Shown here: in pieces, positions 28,162 to 37,123 of the stretch
Position numbering within the stretch: the stretch's first letter is position 1
How the letters are laid out: each line of letters opens with the position of its first letter
Position numbers and translations under genes: made by a program
The notes under the pieces: model-generated
What the model was told of the DNA's origin: nothing
What the model saw: only the letters and a program-made list of their open reading frames with translations
Databases searched by the model: none
Source of the DNA: an uncultured Muribaculaceae bacterium
GTDB taxonomy: Bacteria > Bacteroidota > Bacteroidia > Bacteroidales > Muribaculaceae
Length of the DNA: 64,000 bases
Direction of reading: 5' to 3'
NCBI GenBank assembly: GCA_958439725.1
Contig: CAUBWJ010000008.1
Location: 1-64,000 of the forward strand

Positions 28162-28875
28162 TCAGTATTCGCGCTCCCCGAATATGTCGGTGCCTATCCT
28201 CACCATGGTCGAGCCTTCCTCAACGGCTATGCCTCGGTCGTGGCTCATGCCCATGCTCAGGGTGGAAAATCCGCGCAGGTCGGGACACATATCCTCAATC
28301 TGTAGTTTGAGGCTGCACAGTGTGGCGAAGTCATGGCGCACGCGCTCCGTATCGTCGGTGTTCGAAGCCATTCCCATCAGTCCGCAGATATGCGTGGCGC
28401 GGAGATTCTCGAATTTCCGCGCTGTGAAGTATTCAAGCATCTCCTCGGGGCTGAAGCCGGTCTTGGTCTCCTCCCGCGCCACATGGGCCTGAAGCAGCAC
28501 GGGCTGCACTATGCCCAGCCGGGCGGCTTCTGAGTCAATCAGCTCCAGCAGTTCCGTGGAATCCACACTCTCTATCAGTGCGGGACGCAGCGCAAGCAGC
28601 TGCCGCACCTTATTACGCTGAAGATGACCGATGAAATGCCAGCGCACATCCTGCGGCACATCGGCTCCCGGAGCCATTTCGCCTGCGAGGGTGGCGGCAA
28701 CCTTCGATTTCAGCTCCTGCACCCGGCTTTCGCCGAACACGCGCTGTCCGGCTGCGTAGGCCTCGGCAAGAGCCGACATGGGATGGAATTTCGACACCGC
28801 CACCAGCTCCACTTCCGGCGGCAGTTCGCGGCGCACGGCCTCAAGGCGCTCCGCTATCGTGTCAGCTGCCATCAT
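28162..28875 (-). CDS. yggS: YggS-family PLP homeostasis protein
   Basis: A 237-residue PLP-binding TIM-barrel protein of the YggS/PLPBP family, which buffers pyridoxal phosphate and influences amino-acid pools without known catalysis. The PLP lysine lies in ELVAVSKFHP, and typical segments are FGESRVQELKSK, WHFIGHLQRNKVR, HICGLMGMASN and LSMGMSHD. Start is ATG at 28875 or the adjacent ATG at 28872, both overlapping the end of the DUF4494 gene, so the two are translationally coupled. Confidence 0.94.
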   Translation of the reverse strand: MMAADTIAERLEAVRRELPPEVELVAVSKFHPMSALAEAYAAGQRVFGESRVQELKSKVAATLAGEMAPGADVPQDVRWHFIGHLQRNKVRQLLALRPALIESVDSTELLELIDSEAARLGIVQPVLLQAHVAREETKTGFSPEEMLEYFTARKFENLRATHICGLMGMASNTDDTERVRHDFATLCSLKLQIEDMCPDLRGFSTLSMGMSHDRGIAVEEGSTMVRIGTDIFGEREY

Positions 28876-29357
28876 TCGGCTTCTTTTGCCACAACTTCGG
28901 CGGGTGTGGGTGCCGACGGATGCTTGCCTGAAAGATTGGCGGCGTAGACATCCATTATGGGTGTCTCCGATAGCGACACAAGGTCGAAGTCGGCCAGCGT
29001 TCCTTTCATGCCCTCATTGAAGTTTTCGTATGCGCCCTTGAAGTCGCTGCCGGCCACAAGCATGGTGGTGACGGAGCGCTTCTCCACGGCTGTCTTCTCG
29101 TCGATGGTGATGAACGCCACCTTGGCCAGATACCATTTGTCGGCACTGTCATCGCGGAAAATTTCGGAAATTTTGGTGCGTTTCACGGCGCTCACCGAGA
29201 AGTCGCCGGATATGAAGGGTGTCTGCTCCTCGATGATGCGGGCCTCGGCCTCTGTGAACGACAGGGCGTCGACCAGATAGGGTTCGTTGACTTTCTTTAC
29301 TACCCCGTTTTCCATCATTTTGTCGTAGCGGACTTTACATTCAAACCAGTTTGCCAT
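28872..29357 (-). CDS. DUF4494 protein
   Basis: A 161-residue soluble protein with the family opening MANWFECKVRYDKMMENGVVKKVNEPYLVDALSFTEAEARI. Function unknown. Its stop overlaps the yggS start by four bases, and this pairing seems common in Bacteroidales (from memory), so a link to PLP or amino-acid homeostasis is possible but unproved. Confidence 0.88.
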   Translation of the reverse strand: MANWFECKVRYDKMMENGVVKKVNEPYLVDALSFTEAEARIIEEQTPFISGDFSVSAVKRTKISEIFRDDSADKWYLAKVAFITIDEKTAVEKRSVTTMLVAGSDFKGAYENFNEGMKGTLADFDLVSLSETPIMDVYAANLSGKHPSAPTPAEVVAKEAE

Positions 29358-29420
29358 TGTCTGTTTCTCTTTACATTAGTTATCATTCACCCGTCGGCTC
29401 CGGACGCGCCGTTGCCCGAT

Positions 29421-29502
29421 TGTAGGGATGCACCCCGGTGCATCCGTAGGATGAATGAGAGTCAGTATATATTAAGCGGATGCTCCGGGGAGCATCCCTA
29501 CA
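29421..29502. repeat. palindromic intergenic repeat (REP/MITE-like)
   Basis: Two hairpin-forming ends in inverted orientation: 29421-29445 (TGTAGGGATGCACC with GGTGCATCCG) and 29477-29502 (CGGATGCTCCGG with GGAGCATCCCTACA). The outer ends match as TGTAGGGATGC and GCATCCCTACA. The 30-base centre is AT-rich. It could be a small non-autonomous element or a terminator-like structure after the subtilase gene. No gene in 29358-29532. Confidence 0.7.
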
Positions 29503-29532
29503 TTTTTAATAAGCGATTTAATCGGTTACCGA

Positions 29533-31791
29533 TTATCGGAGCACGGCCTTGCGGGCGAAGCGTCCGAGGTCGGTCACGGCCTCCACCACGTAGATGCCTG
29601 TGAGGCCGTCGGTGGATATGTCGGCATTGTCGCCCGACACCTCGATGGTGCGCAGGGCGCGTCCCTGGAGGTCGACCAGGCTGAGGGTCATGTGCGATGC
29701 ACCGGCCACATATACGTTGCAGCTGCCTGAACCGGGAGTGAGCACAAGGCGCTGGTCCTCGTCCTCAAACACGCTGCCGATGGCAGCTTTCTTGTCGAGC
29801 ACATATTTAATGCCTGCTAAGGCGTCGATTTTGCCCGCGCCCCATCTGTCGGGCGAGGAAGTCTGTGCAACGGAAGTCTTGTTTATCGTCTCGAGAACCT
29901 GTGCGAATGTGAGCGCCGGGTCGGCCTGCAACCACAGTCCCACCGTGCCGGTGACAAACGGGCATGCCATCGAGGTGCCCTGCAGTTCGCCCCAGTAGTC
30001 ATTGACCGCGCCGTTGGGGGCTTTGGCCGACATCAGTATTTCCGAGCCTTCCGCAGCAACGTTATAGCGGTTGACACTCGATACGATTCCGGCGCCGGGC
30101 GCACATACCAGCGGCAGTTTCGTGCCCTGGAAGGACGTGCCATAGCTTGAGAATCCGGAAATCTCACCAATGGGGAATGATCCGTTGAAGCCATAAATTC
30201 CACCCTTATCGTTCTCGTTCAAGACGCCCCATACATTGCGGGTGTTATATGATCCTACGGAAATGATATTGGCACCGCAGCATGCGTCGCTAATGGAATT
30301 GTTGGGATTTCCTTTGGTGAATCCTGTGGCTGTGGACGAATTGCCTCCTCCACGGTTGGAGAAAATGGCGCTGTCGTTGCCGTAGAGATACAGCGTGTTT
30401 CCGCTTCGGCCGGTAGCTTCTATGGCGATATACTGAGTGGCCGTTGATTTGCGGCTTACGCTGTTGAACTGCATCATTACCTCATAGCGGTTGTTGTTCT
30501 CGTCGAGACCGGAGACTGCGACAACCGAGCCGCTGTATTCCGACGTGAAAGCGGTTTTGTTTGCGGTGGTCCCTTGCTGATTGGGGCCGTTGAGAGTGAA
30601 AACGGGGGTAAACTTTCGAGTCGAGAAGGAATAGAGGCCTACGGATAATGTCACAACAGAATTGTCGGAGCCCCAGAGGTCGACTATGCCGCTGATAGGA
30701 GGAATTTCGTTGTTGACAGTGGGCGCGTATGGGAAAGTACGCAGATATGCATCGTTGCCCGACGAACCGAGGGTTTTCTTGATGGAAATATCCTGGTCGC
30801 CCTCGTTGCCGGCGGCCATCACGATTATTCCGCGCTTTCCAAGCTCGGAGAGAGCCTTGGAGTAGGAATCCGTTCCGTCATGTGGGCCGCTGTTGCTTCC
30901 GAGCGACAGGTTGACGGCCACGGGCTTGTTCTGCGACTCGGCGTAGGTGATGATGTTGCTTACAGCCTGAATGATATTGGGAGTGGAGAGAGTTCCGACT
31001 GCAAGTGCGAGCTCGGAATTGGTCGCAACTCCGTAGTAGGGCACATTCATTGGCCCCAGCTGAAATTCTTTGGACGTGAATTGGCCTGAGGCAGGTTTTT
31101 CCGGTACGTTTAGGTAAGCTACAGTGCCGGTGCCTTTATAACCGCCCGCCATTATGCCGGCCACATGCGTGCCGTGGGTTTCTTTCTCCGTGTCGGTGGT
31201 GAAGGAGCGCATAGTGGAGGCTGTGTATTCCGTCACGTTTGTGCCGTCGTTGCCCGTGAAGTTCCATGCGCGCTGTATGCGGGTGCTGCCGTCGCTGTTC
31301 TTGAAGTTGACATGATTCGGCTCCAGGCCTATATCCATCATTCCGAGCACCACTCCTGTGCCGTCGAAGCTCACGGTCTGGCCGTTGTAGGTGAAACCGT
31401 TCTGCACTTCGTCGACTTTTCCCGAGGGGCGGGCGAAGTCAAGCGTGGGGCGCAGCTCGTCGCCGAAGCTCACGGACTTCACCTCAGGGAGGTCGGCTAC
31501 TTTCTCGGCGAGTTCAATCGGGAAAACGGCCACGCAGATATCGCCTAAGACGGCTGTGACCTCGACGAATCCCGTGGAGGTAAGCGCCGACGGGCCGTAG
31601 CCGGGATTAAGCGTGATGAGGGCGCGCACCTGTTCGCCGGGCTTTACGGAGAGAGTGCTCTGCATCGAGGGGTCGGTACGCGACATGCGTATCTCCTCGA
31701 GGATTATGCGGCCCTTGGGATTGATTTTCTGGGCTGCCGCCGGCATCATGCCCAGAATGAGAAGTGAAATCGGGAGTAGAAGTTTCTTCAT
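29533..31791 (-). CDS. secreted subtilisin-like (S8) serine protease
   Basis: A 752-residue S8 peptidase with a signal peptide (LLLPISLLILGMMPAAAQ) and a pro-region to about 140. The catalytic triad is visible: Asp in VLGMMDIGLEPNH (about 155), His in ETHGTHVAGIMAG (about 209) and Ser in GTSMACPFVTG (about 605). A large insertion (about 330-500) separates His from Ser. The last 80 residues (LSLVDLQGRALRTIEV, GIYVVEAVTDLGRFARKAVLR) look like a type IX secretion sorting domain, so the protein is probably surface-exposed or released. Transcribed alone. Confidence 0.93.
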   Translation of the reverse strand: MKKLLLPISLLILGMMPAAAQKINPKGRIILEEIRMSRTDPSMQSTLSVKPGEQVRALITLNPGYGPSALTSTGFVEVTAVLGDICVAVFPIELAEKVADLPEVKSVSFGDELRPTLDFARPSGKVDEVQNGFTYNGQTVSFDGTGVVLGMMDIGLEPNHVNFKNSDGSTRIQRAWNFTGNDGTNVTEYTASTMRSFTTDTEKETHGTHVAGIMAGGYKGTGTVAYLNVPEKPASGQFTSKEFQLGPMNVPYYGVATNSELALAVGTLSTPNIIQAVSNIITYAESQNKPVAVNLSLGSNSGPHDGTDSYSKALSELGKRGIIVMAAGNEGDQDISIKKTLGSSGNDAYLRTFPYAPTVNNEIPPISGIVDLWGSDNSVVTLSVGLYSFSTRKFTPVFTLNGPNQQGTTANKTAFTSEYSGSVVAVSGLDENNNRYEVMMQFNSVSRKSTATQYIAIEATGRSGNTLYLYGNDSAIFSNRGGGNSSTATGFTKGNPNNSISDACCGANIISVGSYNTRNVWGVLNENDKGGIYGFNGSFPIGEISGFSSYGTSFQGTKLPLVCAPGAGIVSSVNRYNVAAEGSEILMSAKAPNGAVNDYWGELQGTSMACPFVTGTVGLWLQADPALTFAQVLETINKTSVAQTSSPDRWGAGKIDALAGIKYVLDKKAAIGSVFEDEDQRLVLTPGSGSCNVYVAGASHMTLSLVDLQGRALRTIEVSGDNADISTDGLTGIYVVEAVTDLGRFARKAVLR

Positions 31792-31835
31792 GCGCCTTCA
31801 AGTTGGATTAAACCGTCAAATTGGATTATTGGCTT

Positions 31836-31843
31836 CAAATTTA
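31836..31843 (-). promoter_or_regulatory. -7 box of the subtilase gene
   Basis: TAAATTTG on the minus strand, 45 bases before the start codon; a weak TTG lies about 21-22 bases upstream. Confidence 0.5.
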
Positions 31844-31911
31844 CACAAACTATTGCAAATAGAACCAATTTGTGTTAAAAAATCCTCGCTAACGTCCCGC
31901 GCCAATACACG

Positions 31912-31946
31912 TTGAGGGCGCACATCACGTGAATGCGCGCCCTCAA
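31912..31946 (-). terminator. terminator of the CoA-transferase gene
   Basis: Stem TTGAGGGCGC / GCGCCCTCAA with three further pairs across a one-base mismatch (31912-31925 with 31933-31946). It lies 30 bases after the CoA-transferase stop. Confidence 0.7.
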
Positions 31947-31975
31947 TATAGGTAATTTGAATTAACGGAGTGGAA

Positions 31976-33472
31976 TCAGAAACCGTAGCGGCTCCAGTCG
32001 ACCTTGCTCATGTCGCCCGATTCCTTGAATGCCACATGGAATGCAAATGCGGCTTCGAGCGAGTGGGGTGTTTGTCCGCCTTTGCCGAACTTGAGGTATT
32101 CGAGCAGCAGAGGACGGTAGGCGGGATGTGCGCAGTTGTTGATTATCTCATAGGCGCGCTGCACCGGATCTTTTCCACGGAGGTCGGCCACGCCCTGTTC
32201 GGTCACGATTATGTCGACCGAGTGCTCCGAGTGGTCAACGTGCGAAACCATGGGCACGATGTTGCTTATCACGCCGCCCTTGGTCACGGAGGGGCAGGAG
32301 AAGATGGATATGTAGCCGTTGCGGGTGAAGTCGCCCGAACCGCCTATGCCGTTCATCATCTTGGTGCCTACCACGTGGGTGGAGTTGATGTTGCCGAATA
32401 TGTCGGCCTCCAGAGCCGTGTTCATGGCAATGACGCCTAAGCGGCGGATTACCTCGGGATTATTCGAAATTTCCGAAGGACGGCACACGAGCTTGTCGCG
32501 GAAGAACTCGAGGTTACCGAGCACTTCGGCTTCGGTGGCGTCGCTGAGAGTGAGAGAGCAGGTGGAACCGAATTTACATTTGCCCATCTTCATCAGCTCT
32601 ATCACGGCATCCTGTATCACCTCGGTATACATTTCGAACTGGGGAATTTCCTCGGCGTCGCCAAGACCGAACAGCACTGCGTTGGCCACATTGCCCACGC
32701 CCGACTGGATGGGAAGGAACGACTTGGGCAGACGGCCGGCCTTAAGCTCGGAGACAAGGAAGTTGCAGACGTTGGCGCCGATCTGCAGCGTGGTGTCGTC
32801 GAGGGCGGTGAAGCCCTTTATGCCGTCGTAGCGCTTGCTGTGGACCACGGCCACTATCTTTTCGGGGTCGATTTTCACCGTGGGATGGCCTATGCGGTCG
32901 CTGGGCTTGAATATGGGTATCTCGCGGCGGTCGGGCGGATCCAGAGGCAGATAGATGTCGTGGAGACCGTAGAGGGTCTTGGGGAGCACTTCGTTGAGCT
33001 CGAGAATCACCTTCTTGGCGCGGCTCACGAAGGTGGGCACGTTGCCCACACCGGTGCCGAGCACAACCTCGCCGTTGTCCATCACCTCGGCGACTTCAAG
33101 AATGGCCACATCAAGGTCGCCGTAGAAGCCGTAGCGGAATTTCTGGGCCAGCTCGGAAAGATGGAGGTCGAAATAATGTGCGTCGTGGCTGTTGATGCGT
33201 TTGCGCAGGTCGGGGGTGTTCTGATAGGGGGTGCGGCGGTTGATGGCGTTGGCGTTGGCCAGGGCGCCGTCGGCCCAACGGTTGGTGGAGGCTCCGGTAA
33301 AGATGTTTATCTTAAATGGTTTGCCTTCGGCATGAAGCTTTTCAGCACGGGCGGCGAGAGCTTCAGGAACAACCTTGGGAGAACCGGAGGCGGTGAAACC
33401 GGAAAATCCCACATTGTCATCATGATTGATCAGTTCGGCAGCTTCTTGTGCCGTGAGAATCGGGAAAGCCAT
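31976..33472 (-). CDS. acetyl-CoA hydrolase/transferase (succinate:acetate CoA-transferase type)
   Basis: A 498-residue class I CoA-transferase of the Cat1/AarC type. It probably exchanges CoA between succinyl-CoA or propionyl-CoA and acetate or succinate, which fits succinate-propionate fermentation and the meaB gene further along. Family marks are VGFSGFTASGSPKVVPEAL, the GVGNVANAVLFGL stretch followed by EMYTEVIQD with the catalytic Glu, GIGGSGDFTRNGYISIF, and VTEQGVADLRGK. Preceded 55 bases upstream by a small membrane protein gene that may share its promoter. Confidence 0.93.
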   Translation of the reverse strand: MAFPILTAQEAAELINHDDNVGFSGFTASGSPKVVPEALAARAEKLHAEGKPFKINIFTGASTNRWADGALANANAINRRTPYQNTPDLRKRINSHDAHYFDLHLSELAQKFRYGFYGDLDVAILEVAEVMDNGEVVLGTGVGNVPTFVSRAKKVILELNEVLPKTLYGLHDIYLPLDPPDRREIPIFKPSDRIGHPTVKIDPEKIVAVVHSKRYDGIKGFTALDDTTLQIGANVCNFLVSELKAGRLPKSFLPIQSGVGNVANAVLFGLGDAEEIPQFEMYTEVIQDAVIELMKMGKCKFGSTCSLTLSDATEAEVLGNLEFFRDKLVCRPSEISNNPEVIRRLGVIAMNTALEADIFGNINSTHVVGTKMMNGIGGSGDFTRNGYISIFSCPSVTKGGVISNIVPMVSHVDHSEHSVDIIVTEQGVADLRGKDPVQRAYEIINNCAHPAYRPLLLEYLKFGKGGQTPHSLEAAFAFHVAFKESGDMSKVDWSRYGF

Positions 33473-33527
33473 ATTATTGCGTTTATATTTTTTGTGTTAA
33501 GGTTATTTTCATGGATACAGGCGGGAG

Positions 33528-33929
33528 TCAAAATTTACGCTGCAGCACCTCGGCGGCTATCACCGCGCGGCGCAGAGCTGCGGCCCGGGTGTTGACCGGC
33601 GTGGGAGCAGGAGCTGTTTTCTGTGGCGTCGGAGCCTCAGGCGCGGTGCTCATTGGCGGTGCCAGAGGATCGGTCTCGGGAAGGAGACGGGCCGTTTCCT
33701 TTTCGGAAGCGCGGTGCATTGCCTCGCGATGGTCAGCGGGCTTTGCTCTGGTCGCCGAGGAAAGTTCGGGCGCCTTTTTATTCATGCGCGAGAGCTGGGG
33801 AGGCGCAGGGGTGTTGCGTCGGATATCAGCCTTCATCCTGCGCTTGATCCACTCGAGCAAAGTGGGGCCGAGTATCGCGGCGGCCGTAATGAGAAACGCC
33901 ACAATCGATTTTAAAATATCACGATCCAT
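33528..33929 (-). CDS. hypothetical single-helix membrane protein
   Basis: A 133-residue protein with one N-terminal membrane helix (IVAFLITAAAILGPTLLEW) followed by a basic stretch and a disordered, proline- and alanine-rich tail. I do not recognise it. The start codon lies 35 bases after a perfect minus-strand TAATTTTG box, and the gene is in line with the CoA-transferase, so it is probably real and co-transcribed. Confidence 0.6.
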   Translation of the reverse strand: MDRDILKSIVAFLITAAAILGPTLLEWIKRRMKADIRRNTPAPPQLSRMNKKAPELSSATRAKPADHREAMHRASEKETARLLPETDPLAPPMSTAPEAPTPQKTAPAPTPVNTRAAALRRAVIAAEVLQRKF

Positions 33930-33953
33930 CAGCTCTATTCTACTCCATTTTAT

Positions 33954-33971
33954 TAATTTTGTGCAAAATTA
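33954..33971. promoter_or_regulatory. back-to-back -7 boxes for miaB and the 33528-33929 gene
   Basis: Plus-strand TAATTTTG at 33954-33961 and minus-strand TAATTTTG at 33971-33964 face outward, two bases apart, as a perfect palindrome. The two polymerases could not occupy the site together, so the divergent genes probably compete. Confidence 0.7.
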
Positions 33972-34024
33972 GCAGAAAATACCGCAACCACCAAATGTAG
34001 AGTTGCTGTTACTCAACATATATT

Positions 34025-35380
34025 ATGCCTGATAAAGACAATAACTTCGGCCACGCTCCGCGTCGGCTCCTCATAGAAACCTACGGCTGCCAGATGAACG
34101 TGGCCGATACCGAAGTAGTGGCCTCGATAATGGAGATGGCCGGCTACACGCTCTGCGACGACCTTGAACAGGCCGACGCCGTGTTTCTCAACACATGCTC
34201 GATACGCGACAACGCCGAGCAGAAGATAATAGGACGCCTGCAGTTTCTCAACTCGCTGCGCCGCAAGCGCCGCGGCCGGGGGCTGATAATAGGCGTGATA
34301 GGGTGTATGGCCGAGCGCGTGAAGGACGACCTGATAGCCAACCACGGGGTGGACCTGGTGGCAGGCCCCGACAGCTATCTCGACCTTCCGGGCCTCATTG
34401 CCTCGGTGGAGGCGGGTCAGAAAGCCATCAACGTGGAGCTGAGCACCACCGAGACCTACCGCGACGTGATTCCGGTGCGGCTGCCGGGCAACACGGTGAG
34501 CGGCTTCATAAGCATAATGCGCGGCTGTAATAATTTCTGCTCATATTGCATTGTGCCTTACACCCGCGGACGCGAGCGCTCGCGCGAGGTGCGCAGCATA
34601 CTCAACGAGCTTGCCGACCTCCGCGCCAAGGGCTACCGCGAGGTGACTCTTCTGGGGCAGAACGTGAACTCTTACCGCTATACCGACGCTGCCGACGGCA
34701 CTGTGACCGATTTCGCCGCCCTGCTGGGGCTTGTAGCCGAGGCCGCTCCCGACATGCGCGTGCGCTTCACCACCTCCCACCCCAAGGATATGACCGACGA
34801 TATTCTGCACGCCATAGCCTCGCACCCCAACATCTGCCGCCACATACATCTGCCCGTGCAGAGCGGCAGCGACAGCGTGCTCAAGGCCATGAACCGCCAC
34901 TATACCCGCGCATGGTATCTGGACCGCGTTGCCGCCATACGCCGTATCATACCCGACTGCGCCATAACAAGCGACCTGTTCACGGGTTTCCACGGCGAGA
35001 CCGAGGAGGATTTCCAGCAGACGCTCTCGCTTATGCGCGAAGTGGGATTCGACGCCTCGTTCATGTTCAAATATTCGGAGCGTCCGGGCACCATGGCCTC
35101 GAAGCATCTGCCCGACAATGTGGCCGAGGAGGTGAAGATCGACCGCCTCAACCGCATGATAGCCCTCCAGAACGAGCTTTCGCTTGCCTCACACCGCGCC
35201 GAGATAGGCCGCGAGGTAGAGGTGCTTATAGAAGGTGTGGCGCGCCGCAGCCGCGAGCAGATGGTGGGCCGCACGCCCCAGAACAAGACCGTGGTGCTCC
35301 CGCGCCGCGACTACAAGGTGGGCCAGACCGTGCGCGTCAGGATAGCCGACGCCACCTCCGCCACCCTGATTGCGGAATAA
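34025..35380 (+). CDS. miaB: tRNA-2-methylthio-N6-dimethylallyladenosine synthase
   Basis: A 451-residue methylthiotransferase that adds the methylthio group to i6A37 of tRNAs. The N-terminal UPF0004 domain has its three cluster cysteines (ETYGCQMN, NTCSIRD, IGCMAE). The radical-SAM motif is RGCNNFCSYCIVPYTRG (CxxxCxxC), and a TRAM domain follows residue about 380. MiaB rather than RimO/MtaB is indicated by overall pattern and GQNVNSY. Promoter at 33954-33961. Confidence 0.96.
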   Translation: MPDKDNNFGHAPRRLLIETYGCQMNVADTEVVASIMEMAGYTLCDDLEQADAVFLNTCSIRDNAEQKIIGRLQFLNSLRRKRRGRGLIIGVIGCMAERVKDDLIANHGVDLVAGPDSYLDLPGLIASVEAGQKAINVELSTTETYRDVIPVRLPGNTVSGFISIMRGCNNFCSYCIVPYTRGRERSREVRSILNELADLRAKGYREVTLLGQNVNSYRYTDAADGTVTDFAALLGLVAEAAPDMRVRFTTSHPKDMTDDILHAIASHPNICRHIHLPVQSGSDSVLKAMNRHYTRAWYLDRVAAIRRIIPDCAITSDLFTGFHGETEEDFQQTLSLMREVGFDASFMFKYSERPGTMASKHLPDNVAEEVKIDRLNRMIALQNELSLASHRAEIGREVEVLIEGVARRSREQMVGRTPQNKTVVLPRRDYKVGQTVRVRIADATSATLIAE

Positions 35381-35392
35381 CTCTCCGGGAAT

Positions 35393-35430
35393 AGTCAGAC
35401 CGGTCGGACCAGTCGGACTTGTCCGAAATC
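35393..35430. repeat. short 9-nt-period array (array 3)
   Basis: Four units (GTCAGACCG, GTCGGACCA, GTCGGACTT, GTCCGAAAT) between convergent miaB and the GH109-like gene, directly before a terminator hairpin. The sense changes at the last unit, as in the longer arrays. Confidence 0.7.
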
Positions 35431-35443
35431 TCAATAGTAAAAA

Positions 35444-35478
35444 AACGGTGTGCCGGAATCAAGTTCAGGCACACCGTT
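35444..35478. terminator. terminator between miaB and the GH109-like gene
   Basis: A perfect 11-bp stem, 35444-35454 with 35468-35478. On the minus strand seven T follow, so it mainly ends the GH109-like gene. The stem CGGTGTGCC is close to those at 4951 and 24473. Confidence 0.85.
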
Positions 35479-35496
35479 GATGTAATTATGGATTAG

Positions 35497-36912
35497 TTAT
35501 TTCTTGGGCTCTTTGGCGAAGGCGTGGCGGTAGCCTTTCTGCTTCTGCCATGCGCCGCGGGTGAAGTCGGGCACCTCTACGGGTGCGTTTCCGTTCTCGA
35601 TGGATATTTCAGTGAGAGGAATGAGCGAGCACCACTCTGCGAGGTCATACACGTCCATGTCAAGAGGCAGACCGTTGCGCAGACAGTAGACCAGACGGTA
35701 GTCCATTATGTAGTCCATGCCTCCGTGGCCGCCTACTTTCTTGGCCACTTCGCCAACCTCGCGGATGATGGGGTGCATGTACTGCTCCTCGAGAGCCTTC
35801 TTCTGCTCGTCGCTCACGAAGCCATGGGCGGTGAGGTTCTCGTGGTCGGGAACGTCGGCCGAAGCAAGCTGCTCAGGCTCGAACGAGTAGCCTTCCTGAG
35901 GATACTTGTTGGCAAAGCCCTTGGTGCCGGTGAGCTGATACATGCGGCTGTAGGGACGCGGGGTGAGTACGTCGTGCTGTATCTGGATGGTCTTGCCGTT
36001 GGCGGTGCGGATCATGGTCATGGTGTGGTCGCCCTGGGCGAAGGTGTCGGGCTTTTCGCCGGTGGCCTTCTCTATATATGCCGGGCCGTTGACAGCCTTG
36101 GTGTCCATCGACACGAGAGTTTCCATGCGGTCGCCGCGGTGTATGTCGAGAAGCTGGCAGGCCGGACCCATGCCGTGGGTGGGATATACGTCGCCGCGAT
36201 GCTTCTGGTTGAAGTCCATACGCCAGTTGTTGTGGTAGTAGGGCCAGAACTCTGAAAGGTCGTGCAGATAGCTGCCTTCGGTGTGGAGCACCTCGCCGAA
36301 GAGACCCTGCTGGGCCATGTTGAGGGTGTTCATCTCGAAGAAGTCGTAAACGCAGTTCTCAAGCATCATGCAGTGGAGCTTTTTCTCCTCGGCCTTGTTG
36401 ACAAGCGCCCAGATTTCCTCGAGGCTGGTGGCGGCGGGCACCTCTATTGCGGTGTGCTTGCCGTTGTCCATTGCGTAGAGGGCCATGGGAGCATGTGTCT
36501 GCCAGTCGGTGACAATATACACGAGGTCTATGTCGTCACGCTCGCAGAGCTGTTTCCAGGCGTCCTCTGAGCCGCCGTAGCCGGCAACGTCGTTGATGCC
36601 TTTTTCCTTGAGCCATTCCTGCATCTTGTCCACGCGGTCCTGCTCGAGGTCACACACGGCGACCACTTTGGCACCGGGGATGGCAGTGAAACGTTTCACA
36701 GCGTCGGGTCCGCGCATGCCAAGGCCAATGAAGCCTACTCTTACGGTGTCCATGGGGCTGGTGGCGAAGCCCACCAGGTCGGTGGCGCCTTCGGGACGCG
36801 CCGGAATCTCGGTCTTGATTACCTTCGATTCCTTGTCGGCGGATTTCTTGGAGTCGCAGGCCGGCATTATGGCAAGTGCAAGCGCAGCCAGACTCAGAAT
36901 TACTTTTTTCAT
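35497..36912 (-). CDS. Gfo/Idh/MocA-fold lipoprotein, GH109-like
   Basis: A 471-residue NAD(P)-binding oxidoreductase-fold protein with a lipoprotein signal (LALAIMPAC). The Rossmann motif is VGFIGLGMRGPDAV, followed by AVCDLEQDRVDKM, GKHTAIEVPAATSLEE and MMLENCVYDFFEM. These and the YPTHGMGPACQLLDIHRGDRM segment match GH109, an NAD-dependent family that includes alpha-N-acetylgalactosaminidases acting on mucin-type glycans. A plain sugar dehydrogenase role cannot be excluded. The frame runs to 36978, but MKKVILSL at 36912 gives the signal peptide. Monocistronic. Confidence 0.9.
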   Translation of the reverse strand: MKKVILSLAALALAIMPACDSKKSADKESKVIKTEIPARPEGATDLVGFATSPMDTVRVGFIGLGMRGPDAVKRFTAIPGAKVVAVCDLEQDRVDKMQEWLKEKGINDVAGYGGSEDAWKQLCERDDIDLVYIVTDWQTHAPMALYAMDNGKHTAIEVPAATSLEEIWALVNKAEEKKLHCMMLENCVYDFFEMNTLNMAQQGLFGEVLHTEGSYLHDLSEFWPYYHNNWRMDFNQKHRGDVYPTHGMGPACQLLDIHRGDRMETLVSMDTKAVNGPAYIEKATGEKPDTFAQGDHTMTMIRTANGKTIQIQHDVLTPRPYSRMYQLTGTKGFANKYPQEGYSFEPEQLASADVPDHENLTAHGFVSDEQKKALEEQYMHPIIREVGEVAKKVGGHGGMDYIMDYRLVYCLRNGLPLDMDVYDLAEWCSLIPLTEISIENGNAPVEVPDFTRGAWQKQKGYRHAFAKEPKK

Positions 36913-36965
36913 CGGGTAATAATGAATAATAGGTAAGGTTAACTTTTGTTGATTGGTATTTTTTG

Positions 36966-36996
36966 CAAATATAACCAAATATTCCGGGCCGACAAC
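36966..36996 (-). promoter_or_regulatory. promoter of the GH109-like gene
   Basis: Minus strand TTG, about 19 bases, then a perfect TATATTTG (36973-36966), 53 bases before the start codon. Confidence 0.65.
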
Positions 36997-37029
36997 TCTT
37001 CGGGGTGATGAGTATGCCTGAAAAAGTTG

Positions 37030-37037
37030 TAAATTTG
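37030..37037 (+). promoter_or_regulatory. -7 box of the DUF1573 gene pair
   Basis: TAAATTTG on the plus strand; predicted start near 37044, leader about 80 bases. It diverges from the GH109-like promoter 57 bases away. Confidence 0.55.
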
Positions 37038-37123
37038 CGCATCACCCCGTCCGGCGACCGAACGCGCCGCCTCCGCACGGCGTTTTACATTATATCAACC
37101 CATTATCCGTACACTAAACAGTC

